Shown here: positions 7,148 to 14,228 of the stretch, in pieces
How the letters are laid out: each line of letters starts with the position of its first letter
How positions within the stretch are numbered: position 1 is the first letter of the stretch
Position numbers and translations under genes: made by a program
Notes under the pieces: model-generated
What the model was told of the DNA's origin: nothing
What the model saw: only the letters and a program-made list of their open reading frames with translations
Databases searched by the model: none
DNA from: a bacterium
GTDB taxonomy: Bacteria; Patescibacteriota; Patescibacteriia; UBA1558; S5-K13
DNA: 15,691 nucleotides
Direction of reading: 5' to 3'
NCBI GenBank assembly: GCA_021106915.1
Contig: JAIOTH010000063.1
Span: forward strand, 1-15,691

Positions 7148-7693
7148 TTAATACTTATTTCTGAATCTATCTAAATAAAATTTTATTCTGTCTTTGCTTA
7201 AACTAGCTTTAATAGTCGCTAATAATCCCAAGGGATCTTTCATTCCCGGAATTAGATTTGCTCTAATCTCACCACCAATCCAACCACCAAAATCAGATTT
7301 ATCCTGACAGTGATACAATTCATGGGCTTTAACGAATTTTTTCACTCTAGGAGATAAGTCGTCTCTAACAATTGCTTCTCGACCACCACCATAACCAAAA
7401 GCTGGATAAATTTTCTCCTTAGGAACATATCGTACTATAAATTCCTCTCCATCAATATTAATAATTTCTTCTTTTTCCGCCACTACCTTTTCATTGTCAT
7501 TATTCTCATTAAGATCCTCCGCCTTCTCTTTTGATAATTCTTTACGTACAATTTGCAATTTATTCTCTTCACTATTTTTTATCTCTTCTTTTTCTGTACT
7601 AGATAAAATCTCTATTTCTTCATTCTTATTTTCTTCTAAAACTTCCCTTTCACTTTCCTTAACTTCAATATTTTTTGATTCAAAATTTTTCAT
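7148..7693 (-). CDS. Putative HExxH zinc metalloprotease with Glu/Lys-rich N-terminus
   Basis: A 181-residue protein of unknown family. Residues 1-77 are a low-complexity, strongly charged stretch dominated by Glu, Lys, Asn and Ser, likely disordered or coiled. After this, VKAHELYHCQD contains HExxH (H124, E125, H128), the zinc and catalytic signature of zincins, and GGEIRANL (E142-N146) supplies a plausible third ligand Glu followed by A-N. The spacing and E-x-x-A-N pattern recall the ImmA/IrrE (M78) peptidases, but the protein is too short and divergent to assign firmly. No signal peptide or membrane helix is seen, so cytoplasmic action is likely. It is the last gene of the minus-strand cassette behind recA, 43 nt after the HD-domain gene. 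Function is inferred only as metallopeptidase. Confidence 0.65.
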   Translation of the reverse strand: MKNFESKNIEVKESEREVLEENKNEEIEILSSTEKEEIKNSEENKLQIVRKELSKEKAEDLNENNDNEKVVAEKEEIINIDGEEFIVRYVPKEKIYPAFGYGGGREAIVRDDLSPRVKKFVKAHELYHCQDKSDFGGWIGGEIRANLIPGMKDPLGLLATIKASLSKDRIKFYLDRFRNKY

Positions 7694-7736
7694 TTTGTTT
7701 AATGTAAATTTTTATCAATAAATTTTTTTAAAGCGA

Positions 7737-8315
7737 TTAGATCTTTCTTAATTTAGAATCTTCAATAAGTCTTTTAAATTTTTGATAATATTCTTCTAAT
7801 TCTTCTTTGCATATATCTAAAGAAAGAGCATTATATTTTTCTTCCATCTTTTTTTCTACCTGCTTTAAACAATCGTCTACATTATCAAATCTTCTTCCTA
7901 ATAAATTTAAATAAGCGAATATTCCTCGTGGATGAATAAAACGATAACAGTCAGCATTACAACATATTTCTACCTCTTTACATATAAAAGGAATTTGGGC
8001 ATGATGAGCTCCAACACAATTTAATATTTTATCTTTCTCTTCATCACTAATATTAAATTTACTTAAAAATTCTTTAGTAGCACCTACACTCATTTGTACA
8101 TGTTCAGTGAGTTTATCACTTTTTTTTGCCTCACCTAATTTAACATCCATTAAATAAACACCTATTTTTACAATATCAATATTTACATCAAACTTTTCAG
8201 CTAATTCTAAAGCTTTATTTTCAGAAAGCTCAAAATGATCCATTATTGAAGTTCCAAACTTTTCTGTCTCTGATATAGCATATTCTTTCGCTTTTTGAAC
8301 AATATTTCTATCCAT
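7737..8315 (-). CDS. HD-domain-like protein with altered HD dyad
   Basis: A 192-residue, mostly helical soluble protein. Features consistent with the HD phosphohydrolase superfamily: an early His (MDHFELSE, H27), the second helix IGVYLMDVKLG where the usual HD dyad reads M56-D57, then H72 and H104-H105 (VGAHHAQ), and a late Asp in CCNADC (D122). The loss of the dyad His suggests an altered metal centre or an inactive fold. A cysteine group C112, C118, C119, C123 surrounds the late Asp, which is unusual and could bind metal. The C-terminal 50 residues form a charged helical tail. It starts 4 nt after the stop of the upstream Nudix-like gene, a tight coupling that suggests action on the same nucleotide-type substrate. 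Start ATG at 8315 has no Shine-Dalgarno. Confidence 0.6.
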   Translation of the reverse strand: MDRNIVQKAKEYAISETEKFGTSIMDHFELSENKALELAEKFDVNIDIVKIGVYLMDVKLGEAKKSDKLTEHVQMSVGATKEFLSKFNISDEEKDKILNCVGAHHAQIPFICKEVEICCNADCYRFIHPRGIFAYLNLLGRRFDNVDDCLKQVEKKMEEKYNALSLDICKEELEEYYQKFKRLIEDSKLRKI

Positions 8316-8319
8316 ACAT

Positions 8320-8781
8320 TTAAATTAAAATTGATTCTGTTTTATTTATTATCTCTTTTAAAATTTTAAATTTATTTAAAATATCTGGAATATTTGAAAT
8401 TATATTTTTTAAATTTGGAATATCCTTTAATAAAACCCACTTATATTCAGAATATTCATCATTATTGAGTTGAATAGAACCACTTTCATGTATTGAATAA
8501 AAATGGGGTAATATCATAGGACTACCATCTTTTTTTACAAAATGAATATTTGTAGTAAAATTAGGAAATATTCTGATCTTAAAATCTACTCCAACCTCTT
8601 CATTTTTTTCTCTTTTTAATCCTTCAATAATATTATCATCTGTTGTTTCCAACTTACCACCAATAAATGAAAAAGTAGCATCAAAATCAGGCTCATCTTT
8701 TCTTTTGCACAACAAAACACTCAATCTATCTTTAGAATAGACAACTATTTTTTGACAATATTGAAAATTATATTTATCCAT
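8320..8781 (-). CDS. Divergent Nudix-family protein
   Basis: A 153-residue protein with the Nudix fold pattern: an initial beta region with VLLCKRKDEPDFDATFSFIGGK, then a modified Nudix box at 41-67 ending KREKNEEVG, followed by beta segments and YSEYKWVLLKDIP, the usual acid-x-x-W near the C-terminus. The metal-binding Glu cluster (E58, E61, E62 in REKNEE) is present. However, the stretch from the Gly pair to REKNEE carries one extra residue and an Asp in place of the first consensus Glu, and a Lys occupies the normally hydrophobic slot after RE. Family members hydrolyse nucleoside diphosphate derivatives; no substrate can be given here. The gene lies 24 nt after the Bro-N/DinD-like gene and 4 nt before the HD-like gene. 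Confidence 0.75.
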   Translation of the reverse strand: MDKYNFQYCQKIVVYSKDRLSVLLCKRKDEPDFDATFSFIGGKLETTDDNIIEGLKREKNEEVGVDFKIRIFPNFTTNIHFVKKDGSPMILPHFYSIHESGSIQLNNDEYSEYKWVLLKDIPNLKNIISNIPDILNKFKILKEIINKTESILI

Positions 8782-8805
8782 ATAATTAAATCTTAAAAAT
8801 CAAGT

Positions 8806-9684
8806 CTATTTAATTTCTTTCACATTTCTTTTTCCCAATTCTTTTGCATTTTTTGCAGAAATAACTCTTTCTCCAATCTTTTGTTCAATTTCTTTACGTG
8901 CTGTGCCAGCTACATGACCACCCTGTTTAGCAATTCGTTTACTCTGATCAAAACTTTTTGGCTTTTTCTTTTTAGATATTTCCTTTGTTGTCGCTTCCGC
9001 TAACATATTTAAGACTAACTCTAAATTAGACATATTATCTCTCAAATTTTCTTTCTTAAGTGCTTTAAATTTTTTATAAGCTTTTATACTTTTTCCAGAC
9101 CAAGCTTTAGTTATTTCATCAGTTAAAATTGCAAATTCTACTCCTTCTTTTACACCTCGCTCTTGCCATTCATCTGTTAATTCTTTTCGAACTTCAATAC
9201 TCTTCAATCTTTGATTAATCCATTCTTTAGAATAGCCTTTTTGTAAATAAGTTTTCATAGCTCGATCAAAGGCTAATTCAGGATCTTCGGTTTCTTCAAT
9301 TCTTTCGTATCCGACTTTCGCTAACCAGATTTTTAAAGGTTCTGCTTTAGGTGATGGAATAGACTGAATAACTCTTAACAAATTCTCCGTAGAAAAACAG
9401 TCCGTAGCGTACTTTTTACCGTCCCTTGCTGTAAATTTCAGTTGTACGATAAAATCGTACACCTCACTTCCTTCTTCTTTTAATTTATTCTTTAGATCAC
9501 TCCAATATCTTTTCGGAATAGTAGAATTAGTTAAAACCTCAATAACATCAACAATTGAAAAATACCAAAGTTCTTGTTCATTATCCCAATGACGACGAAC
9601 TTGCTTTTCATGAAAAAGCGCTATGGAATTATGTTCCAAAGCATTCTCTCCAGCTTTGTCATTCACTTTGTCTTTTTCATCCAT
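8806..9684 (-). CDS. Bro-N/DinD-like protein (DNA-damage-inducible or antirepressor type)
   Basis: A 292-residue protein. Residues about 18-115 resemble a Bro-N domain: SIALFHEKQVRRHWDNEQEL with WYFSIVDVIEVLT, then WSDLKNKL and a TDCFSTENLLRVIQSIPSPK block. The remainder, including LAKVGYERIEETEDPELAFD, WINQRLKSIEVRKELTDEW and KKENLRDNMSNLELVLNM, matches, as I recall it, a widespread family annotated as DinD-like or phage antirepressor proteins. A lysine-rich segment (KKKKPKSFD) and KQGGHVAGTARKEIE lie at the end. The biochemical activity is not established. Its location 80 nt after the recA stop supports a link to DNA damage. The ATG at 9684 is preferred to a TTG at 9693. AAAGG stands just before it but too close to be an ideal ribosome site. 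Confidence 0.8.
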   Translation of the reverse strand: MDEKDKVNDKAGENALEHNSIALFHEKQVRRHWDNEQELWYFSIVDVIEVLTNSTIPKRYWSDLKNKLKEEGSEVYDFIVQLKFTARDGKKYATDCFSTENLLRVIQSIPSPKAEPLKIWLAKVGYERIEETEDPELAFDRAMKTYLQKGYSKEWINQRLKSIEVRKELTDEWQERGVKEGVEFAILTDEITKAWSGKSIKAYKKFKALKKENLRDNMSNLELVLNMLAEATTKEISKKKKPKSFDQSKRIAKQGGHVAGTARKEIEQKIGERVISAKNAKELGKRNVKEIK

Positions 9685-9763
9685 ACCTTTCAACGGATAA
9701 ATTAAATAATTTTATTCTTATAATATTCGTATAATTCGTATATTATTAGTATATTAGTATCGC

Positions 9764-10792
9764 TTATTCTCTTTCCTCTTTAGCTCTCTTCAATATTTCT
9801 TTTTTAATAACCTGCAAAAGTTTTTTATTCTCTCTTAAATATAAACGAGCATTTTCTCGGCCTACTCCTAATTTTTCTTCTCCAAAGCTAATGGTATTTC
9901 CAACTTTTTTAATAACATCATATTTAGCACCTAGATCTAAAACATCACCTGCCAAAGAAATTCCTTCATTATACATAATATCAAACTGACATTTAGTAAA
10001 TGGTGGGGCGACTTTATTTTTTACAATTTTGCAATTCACTCGATTACCAACAATGTCTTCTTTCTTTTTAATTACTGCTGATCTTCTAACTTCAATTCGT
10101 ACAGAAGAATAAAATTTCAAAGCTTTACCACCAGGAGTGACTTCGGGATTACCAAAAAATACACCAATCTTCATTCGCACCTGATTAATAAAAATTACAC
10201 AAGTTTTTGACTTAGAAACCAATGGAGTAATTTTTCTTAAAGCTTTACTCATTAATCGAGCTTGTAGTCCCATTTGTTGATCACCCATTTCTCCGTCAAT
10301 TTCAGCTTGAGGAACTAAAGCCGCTACTGAATCAACAATAATCACATCTAAAGCATTAGATCTAATTAAAGTTTCTAAAATTTCCAAAGCTTGTTCACCA
10401 GCATCTGGTTGAGACAAAATTAAATCATCAATATTAACACCTATTTTACGAGCATAAGCTGGATCTAGAGCATGCTCAACATCTATAAATGCTGCTACGC
10501 CACCTTGTTTTTGAGCTTCAGCAACTATATGTTGAGCTAGGGTTGTTTTACCAGAAGATTCTGGACCAAAAAGCTCAATAACCCTACCTTTAGGTACGCC
10601 ACCAATTCCCAAGGCAATATCTAAAGACAGGCAACCAGTACCAATCGATTCTACGTTTAGGGCTGGAATAGAACCCATCTTCATAATTGCTCCTTGTCCA
10701 AATCTTTCTTGAATCTGACTCATAGCTTCTTCAGCTGCTTTAATTTTGGGATTATTTTGTTTCTTTTCTACTTTCTCTTTTTTTTCTTTCAT
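9764..10792 (-). CDS. recA: Recombinase RecA
   Basis: ATP-dependent strand-exchange protein for homologous recombination and SOS activation. The 342-residue product contains all landmarks: Walker A GPESSGKTT (76-84), VEHALDP, Walker B-type VIIVDSVAALVP, the EIDGEMGDQQMGLQARLMS block, the L2 region with INQVRMKIGVFFGNP and TPGGKALKFYSS, and the C-terminal GRENARLYL. The acidic tail of E. coli RecA is missing; the chain stops at KRAKEERE. The ATG at 10792 is chosen because upstream in-frame codons, open to a TTG at 10909, only translate a palindromic repeat (HSGLDPES...QVQDD). The leader between it and the RodZ-like gene is filled by that repeat. Probably transcribed with ftsK and the RodZ-like gene. 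No LexA-type box is evident. Confidence 0.98.
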   Translation of the reverse strand: MKEKKEKVEKKQNNPKIKAAEEAMSQIQERFGQGAIMKMGSIPALNVESIGTGCLSLDIALGIGGVPKGRVIELFGPESSGKTTLAQHIVAEAQKQGGVAAFIDVEHALDPAYARKIGVNIDDLILSQPDAGEQALEILETLIRSNALDVIIVDSVAALVPQAEIDGEMGDQQMGLQARLMSKALRKITPLVSKSKTCVIFINQVRMKIGVFFGNPEVTPGGKALKFYSSVRIEVRRSAVIKKKEDIVGNRVNCKIVKNKVAPPFTKCQFDIMYNEGISLAGDVLDLGAKYDVIKKVGNTISFGEEKLGVGRENARLYLRENKKLLQVIKKEILKRAKEERE

Positions 10793-10805
10793 GTATTTAT
10801 TATTT

Positions 10806-10878
10806 ATATCATCCTGAACCATGTCATCCTGAACTTGATTCAGGATCTCTAAAGATTCCGGATCAAGTCCGGAATGAC
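10806..10878 (-). repeat. Composite palindromic repeat (TTCCGGA + CCTGAA hairpins), copy 1
   Basis: On the minus strand the element begins GTCATTCCGGACTTGATCCG, forming hairpin TTCCGGA-cttga-TCCGGAA. It continues with ATCCTGAA-tcaag-TTCAGGAT and finishes with a third CAGGATGA tag ending GATGATAT. It occupies the recA leader, ending 14 nt before the recA ATG. A full second copy lies at 15278-15371 (plus) in the same relation to another gene. Similar elements are recalled from Rickettsia and other bacteria; translated, they give the spurious peptide CHSGLDPES. Confidence 0.88.
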
Positions 10879-10892
10879 AAAAATATAATTTC

Positions 10893-10932
10893 ATTTGTTT
10901 ACAAAACAAATTAAAATCAAATCCGGAATGAC
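10893..10932 (-). repeat. Partial repeat and AT-rich hairpin between the RodZ-like gene and recA
   Basis: GTCATTCCGGATTTGA (minus strand, 10917-10932) is a truncated copy of the start of the composite repeat, lying 10 nt after the RodZ-like stop. Next to it ATTTGTTT-TGT-AAACAAAT (10893-10911) is a perfect 8-bp hairpin. It has no immediate T run, so termination here is doubtful. Confidence 0.6.
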
Positions 10933-10941
10933 AATTTATTA

Positions 10942-11613
10942 TTATTTTTTATAAATTATTACTTCTTGTAAATTTTTTTGACTATGTTTACGCTGACTTA
11001 TTATCCTAAATTTATTTAATCCTAATTTTAATTTCACGTCAATAAAGAAATCCCCACTTTCTGAGACGCCTACCTCCTGATCATTTACAAATAAAAATGC
11101 CTCTGGTTCTGTGCTACCTTGAATTTTAATCAAATTTTCTTCAGTAGAAATATTTTGTTCTGGGTAGGTAATTATTAACTTTGGTGCTCTAATATATTCA
11201 CTAATTTCAAAATATAAAAAATAGGCAAAAACAATAAAAATTATAATAATTAAAAATATTCTTAACTTTCGAGGAGTGATAAAATCAAAAAATTTATCCC
11301 TTATATTTTTAAATTGGAACTTATTTTTTTTTATTTTAATTTTTGTTTTAAGACTAGACTCTCTTTGATATTGCTGATAGCACAATTTAAAATTTAACCC
11401 TAACTCAGTCGAATATTTTTTTAAAAAATTTTTTAAATATACATTACCTGGTAAATTATGCCATTCTCCATTTTCTAAGGCATCTAAATACTTAAGAGGA
11501 ATACTCGTTCTTTTAGCTATAAAGCCTAAAGACCAAGATTTTTTTTCCCGAGACTCTTTAAGTTTTTCTCCTAAAGTATATTTTTTAATTTTTTTTGACC
11601 TAAAACTATTCAT
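10942..11613 (-). CDS. RodZ-like membrane protein: HTH, single TM, Ig-like domain
   Basis: A 223-residue protein in three parts. Residues about 13-75 form a RodZ/HTH_25-type helix-turn-helix (LGEKLKESREKKSWSLGFIA, YLDALENGEW, LPGNVYLKNFLKKYS). After a basic linker, residues about 118-135 (RIFLIIIIFIVFAYFLYF) form one membrane helix. Residues about 145-222 form an extracytoplasmic beta-rich Ig-like domain (PKLIITYPEQ, IQGSTEPEAFLFVNDQEV, FFIDVKLKLGLNKFRI). E. coli RodZ anchors MreB and shapes the cell; here the same architecture suggests a cytoskeletal or shape role, with no MreB gene in the window. It begins 2 nt after the ftsK stop, so translational coupling is likely. Start ATG at 11613, no Shine-Dalgarno. 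Could be a generic membrane-anchored HTH protein. Confidence 0.78.
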   Translation of the reverse strand: MNSFRSKKIKKYTLGEKLKESREKKSWSLGFIAKRTSIPLKYLDALENGEWHNLPGNVYLKNFLKKYSTELGLNFKLCYQQYQRESSLKTKIKIKKNKFQFKNIRDKFFDFITPRKLRIFLIIIIFIVFAYFLYFEISEYIRAPKLIITYPEQNISTEENLIKIQGSTEPEAFLFVNDQEVGVSESGDFFIDVKLKLGLNKFRIISQRKHSQKNLQEVIIYKK

Positions 11614-11615
11614 TA

Positions 11616-13985
11616 TTAATCTCGCCCTTCCTCTTCAAAAAAATCTTCTTCTATTTCAAATTCATCTTCCTCAACTACATTTTCATTAGACCGAGTTTGA
11701 TTGTCATCATCTTCATTACTCTCTAATATTTCGTCAGCAGCTTCTTCAAGCTCTTCGTTGATGCCATCTTGATTTGTTTCTATTACTGGCGACTCTGGAA
11801 TACTATTAAGCTGAGATTGACCACCACTTTCTTGCATTAAAACATCTCTAGGTTTAGGTCCATTAGCCGGCCCCACCACTCCAATCTCTTCTAATTCATC
11901 TAAAATTCGAGCTGCTCGAGCATAACCGACTCGCAGACGCCTCTGTAATAAGGTGGCGGATGCTTTTTCTTGACGAATAACAACTTCCTTAGCTTCCATT
12001 AATAACTTGTCATAATCTCCATTTCTACCTTTGGAAATAAAGCTAGATGTAGCACTTTCTGACTCCGTAACTTCATCTAAATAATCTGGTTCAGCTTGCT
12101 TTCTTAAAAATTCAATAATATTTTCTTTTTCTTGTTCAGAAACAAAAGCTCCCTGCAAACGACGAGGCTTTGATAAATCAGCTGAAACAAAAAGCATATC
12201 TCCTCGACCTAATAATTTCTCAGCTCCACCAGTATCAATCATAGTTCTGGAATCAATTTGAGAAGCCACTGAAAAAGCAATTCGAGAAGTAATATTAGCT
12301 TTAATTAAACCTGTAATAACATTTACTGATGGTCGTTGAGTGGCTAAAACTAAATGAATACCAATTGCTCTAGCCATTTGAGCTAATCTAATAATTGCTC
12401 CCTCAACATCTTGAGCGGCTACAGCCATTAAATCAGCTAACTCATCAATCACAATCACAATACTAGCCATTTTATGTTCTAAGCTAACTGAATCATTATA
12501 ACCATAAATATCTTTCTTATTAGCTTTAGATAAAATATCATAACGTTTATCCATTTCATTAACTGCCCATTTCAAAGCATTAATTGTCTTATCAACTTTA
12601 GTAATAACTGGTGTTAAAAGATGAGGAATACCATTAAAAGGCGATAGTTCTACTCTCTTAGGATCAACCATAATAAATTTTAACTCATTAGGATTAGAAC
12701 GATAAAGTAAACTTAAAATTAAAGCATTTATACAAACCGACTTTCCACTACCAGTAGAACCAGCTATTAAAAGATGAGGCATTTTTGCTAAATCAACTAC
12801 TATATTTTTACCAGAAACATTTTTACCTAAAGCAAAAGACAAACTACCTTCTGACTTTTGAAAAACTGGATCCGATAATATTTCTTTTAATCTTACCAAA
12901 GAAGCTACTTTATTTGGCACTTCAATACCCACTAAAGAACGACCTGGAATTGGTGCTTCAATTCTTAAAGGATGAGCTGCTAAAGAAAGAGACAAATTAT
13001 CTTGTAAGGTAATAATTTTTGTTAAACGAACAGTCTCATCTGGCTTAAGAGTAAATTGGGTAACTGTCGGTCCAACATTTACCTCTTTCATTTCAACGTG
13101 AATATTAAAATTCTCTAAAGTTTTTTGTATTTTTTCTTTACCACTCTCAATATCCATACTAATTGGTTGAGACTTCTTATCATTTAGAAGATTTAAAGGT
13201 ATTTTAATATCTCGATAAACTTTTTTACTGATTGGCATTGTTTCATCCTTTTTTTGATCTGCTAAGGGCTTCTGATATGTTTCTGTTGTAGGCTCTACTG
13301 TATTTTTTTGAGCAGATTGTTTTTTAGAAAAAATACTTCGAGTTTTTTCTTTACGGCGAGATTTAACTTTTTCCTCTTCATATTCAAATTCGTCATCATC
13401 ATCAATTTTTTCTCTCCTCAACCTAAATAAACCCTTAAACTTTTCTACTAAATTCAAATCACTAATCGACAAATCAAAAATTAATAAAACTGAAATTACA
13501 AATAAGCCTATCAAAATTACTATTGCTCCCCAAAAACCAGCTAAATTAAAAAGAGGCCAATAAAAAAGCATTCCTATAGAACCACCACCCTGCCCTTCTT
13601 TTAGAAAAGGCATTATTTCATCAGTACGTAAAATCAAATTCAAAAATCCTGTGCTAGAGAATAGAAACAATAACATCCCTATGCAATGCCTAAATTCGAT
13701 AATATATTTTTTAGGATTTAAAAAAATATAACCTAAAATAATAAATAAAAGTGGCAATATAAAATAAAACCAACCTACTGACCAGCTCATAAGTTTAAGC
13801 ATTCCTCTGCCTAAACTACCTGACAAATCAAAAAGAGCCAAAAAGCTCAAAAAACCTAATATTAACAAACAAAAAACCAAAATACCTTTTTTAGTCTCTG
13901 GACTCATATTGGAGAACAAACTTTCTTTGGGGGAACTATGAGTTTTTCGTGAATAAGTTCTCTTTCTTCTTCTTTTTTTAGGCAT
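11616..13985 (-). CDS. ftsK: DNA translocase FtsK
   Basis: Septum-located, ATP-driven DNA pump for chromosome segregation. 789 residues: a very basic start (MPKKRRRKR), four membrane helices at about 34-170, a charged linker, the alpha domain from about 270, then the motor with Walker A GSTGSGKS (409-416, K415) and Walker B IVIVIDELADLM (D514, E515). The ATQRPSVNVITG and RIAFSVASQIDSRT motifs are classic FtsK/SpoIIIE. A winged-helix gamma domain for sequence-guided loading spans about 656-717 (LLQRRLRVGYARAARILDEL). It ends with a roughly 70-residue Asp/Glu-rich tail, unusual for the family. The ATG at 13985 is used; the frame is open to a TTG at 14054, but that stretch is a palindromic repeat plus AT-rich leader. 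First gene of the ftsK/RodZ-like/recA unit. Confidence 0.97.
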   Translation of the reverse strand: MPKKRRRKRTYSRKTHSSPKESLFSNMSPETKKGILVFCLLILGFLSFLALFDLSGSLGRGMLKLMSWSVGWFYFILPLLFIILGYIFLNPKKYIIEFRHCIGMLLFLFSSTGFLNLILRTDEIMPFLKEGQGGGSIGMLFYWPLFNLAGFWGAIVILIGLFVISVLLIFDLSISDLNLVEKFKGLFRLRREKIDDDDEFEYEEEKVKSRRKEKTRSIFSKKQSAQKNTVEPTTETYQKPLADQKKDETMPISKKVYRDIKIPLNLLNDKKSQPISMDIESGKEKIQKTLENFNIHVEMKEVNVGPTVTQFTLKPDETVRLTKIITLQDNLSLSLAAHPLRIEAPIPGRSLVGIEVPNKVASLVRLKEILSDPVFQKSEGSLSFALGKNVSGKNIVVDLAKMPHLLIAGSTGSGKSVCINALILSLLYRSNPNELKFIMVDPKRVELSPFNGIPHLLTPVITKVDKTINALKWAVNEMDKRYDILSKANKKDIYGYNDSVSLEHKMASIVIVIDELADLMAVAAQDVEGAIIRLAQMARAIGIHLVLATQRPSVNVITGLIKANITSRIAFSVASQIDSRTMIDTGGAEKLLGRGDMLFVSADLSKPRRLQGAFVSEQEKENIIEFLRKQAEPDYLDEVTESESATSSFISKGRNGDYDKLLMEAKEVVIRQEKASATLLQRRLRVGYARAARILDELEEIGVVGPANGPKPRDVLMQESGGQSQLNSIPESPVIETNQDGINEELEEAADEILESNEDDDNQTRSNENVVEEDEFEIEEDFFEEEGRD

Positions 13986-14021
13986 ATTTTTTTTAATATC
14001 TAAATTATAAATCCTAATTTC

Positions 14022-14041
14022 CCTGTCTGCCGACAGGCAGG
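14022..14041. repeat. CCTGCC palindromic repeat, copy C
   Basis: Arms CCTGTC (14022-14027) and GACAGG (14032-14037) around TGCC, followed by CAGG. It is related to copies A and B, with T for C in the left arm compensated in the right arm. It lies 37 nt before the ftsK ATG in the transcribed leader, and its translation produces the false ftsK N-terminus read from TTG 14054. Confidence 0.82.
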
Positions 14042-14114
14042 TAAATAATAACAAAATTCAAATAACCAAAATTCAAATTTTGATTTAAGCTCATTACTTA
14101 TGATTTGTACTTGT

Positions 14115-14144
14115 ATTATATCATTTTTGTTAGTCTGAAGCCAA
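14115..14144 (-). promoter_or_regulatory. Promoter of the ftsK/RodZ-like/recA unit
   Basis: Minus strand: perfect -10 TATAAT (14115-14120) with extended motif TGATATAAT, 18-nt spacer and -35 TTGGCT (14139-14144, 4/6). Initiation near 14108 gives a leader of about 120 nt including palindrome copy C. It is divergent from the plus-strand promoter 22 nt away. Confidence 0.7.
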
Positions 14145-14165
14145 ATAATCAAAATTCCCTTCTAT

Positions 14166-14194
14166 TTTACAAATAACTATAATAAGTATAAAAT
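14166..14194 (+). promoter_or_regulatory. Promoter of the isochorismatase/Nudix unit
   Basis: -35 TTTACA (14166-14171, 5/6), 17-nt spacer, -10 TAAAAT (14189-14194, 5/6). Initiation near 14201 would give a leader of about 28 nt before the ATG at 14229. It shares a short intergenic region with the ftsK promoter. Confidence 0.65.
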
Positions 14195-14228
14195 TAAATT
14201 ATAAATATCAATCAACTATATAATCAAT

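Noticed and set aside
9694..9763. ATACGAAT/TATTAGTAT tandem-like repeats between recA and the DinD-like gene as an iteron or CRISPR
   Set aside because: Only short AT-rich repetitions of 8-9 nt, too few and irregular for an origin or a CRISPR array; no cas genes nearby.
10793..10909. RecA extension from TTG 10909
   Set aside because: The residues are a translated palindromic repeat with no RecA homology; ATG 10792 gives a normal-length RecA.
13986..14054. FtsK extension from TTG 14054
   Set aside because: It is repeat copy C plus AT-rich leader; the basic MPKKRRRKR start at ATG 13985 is typical.
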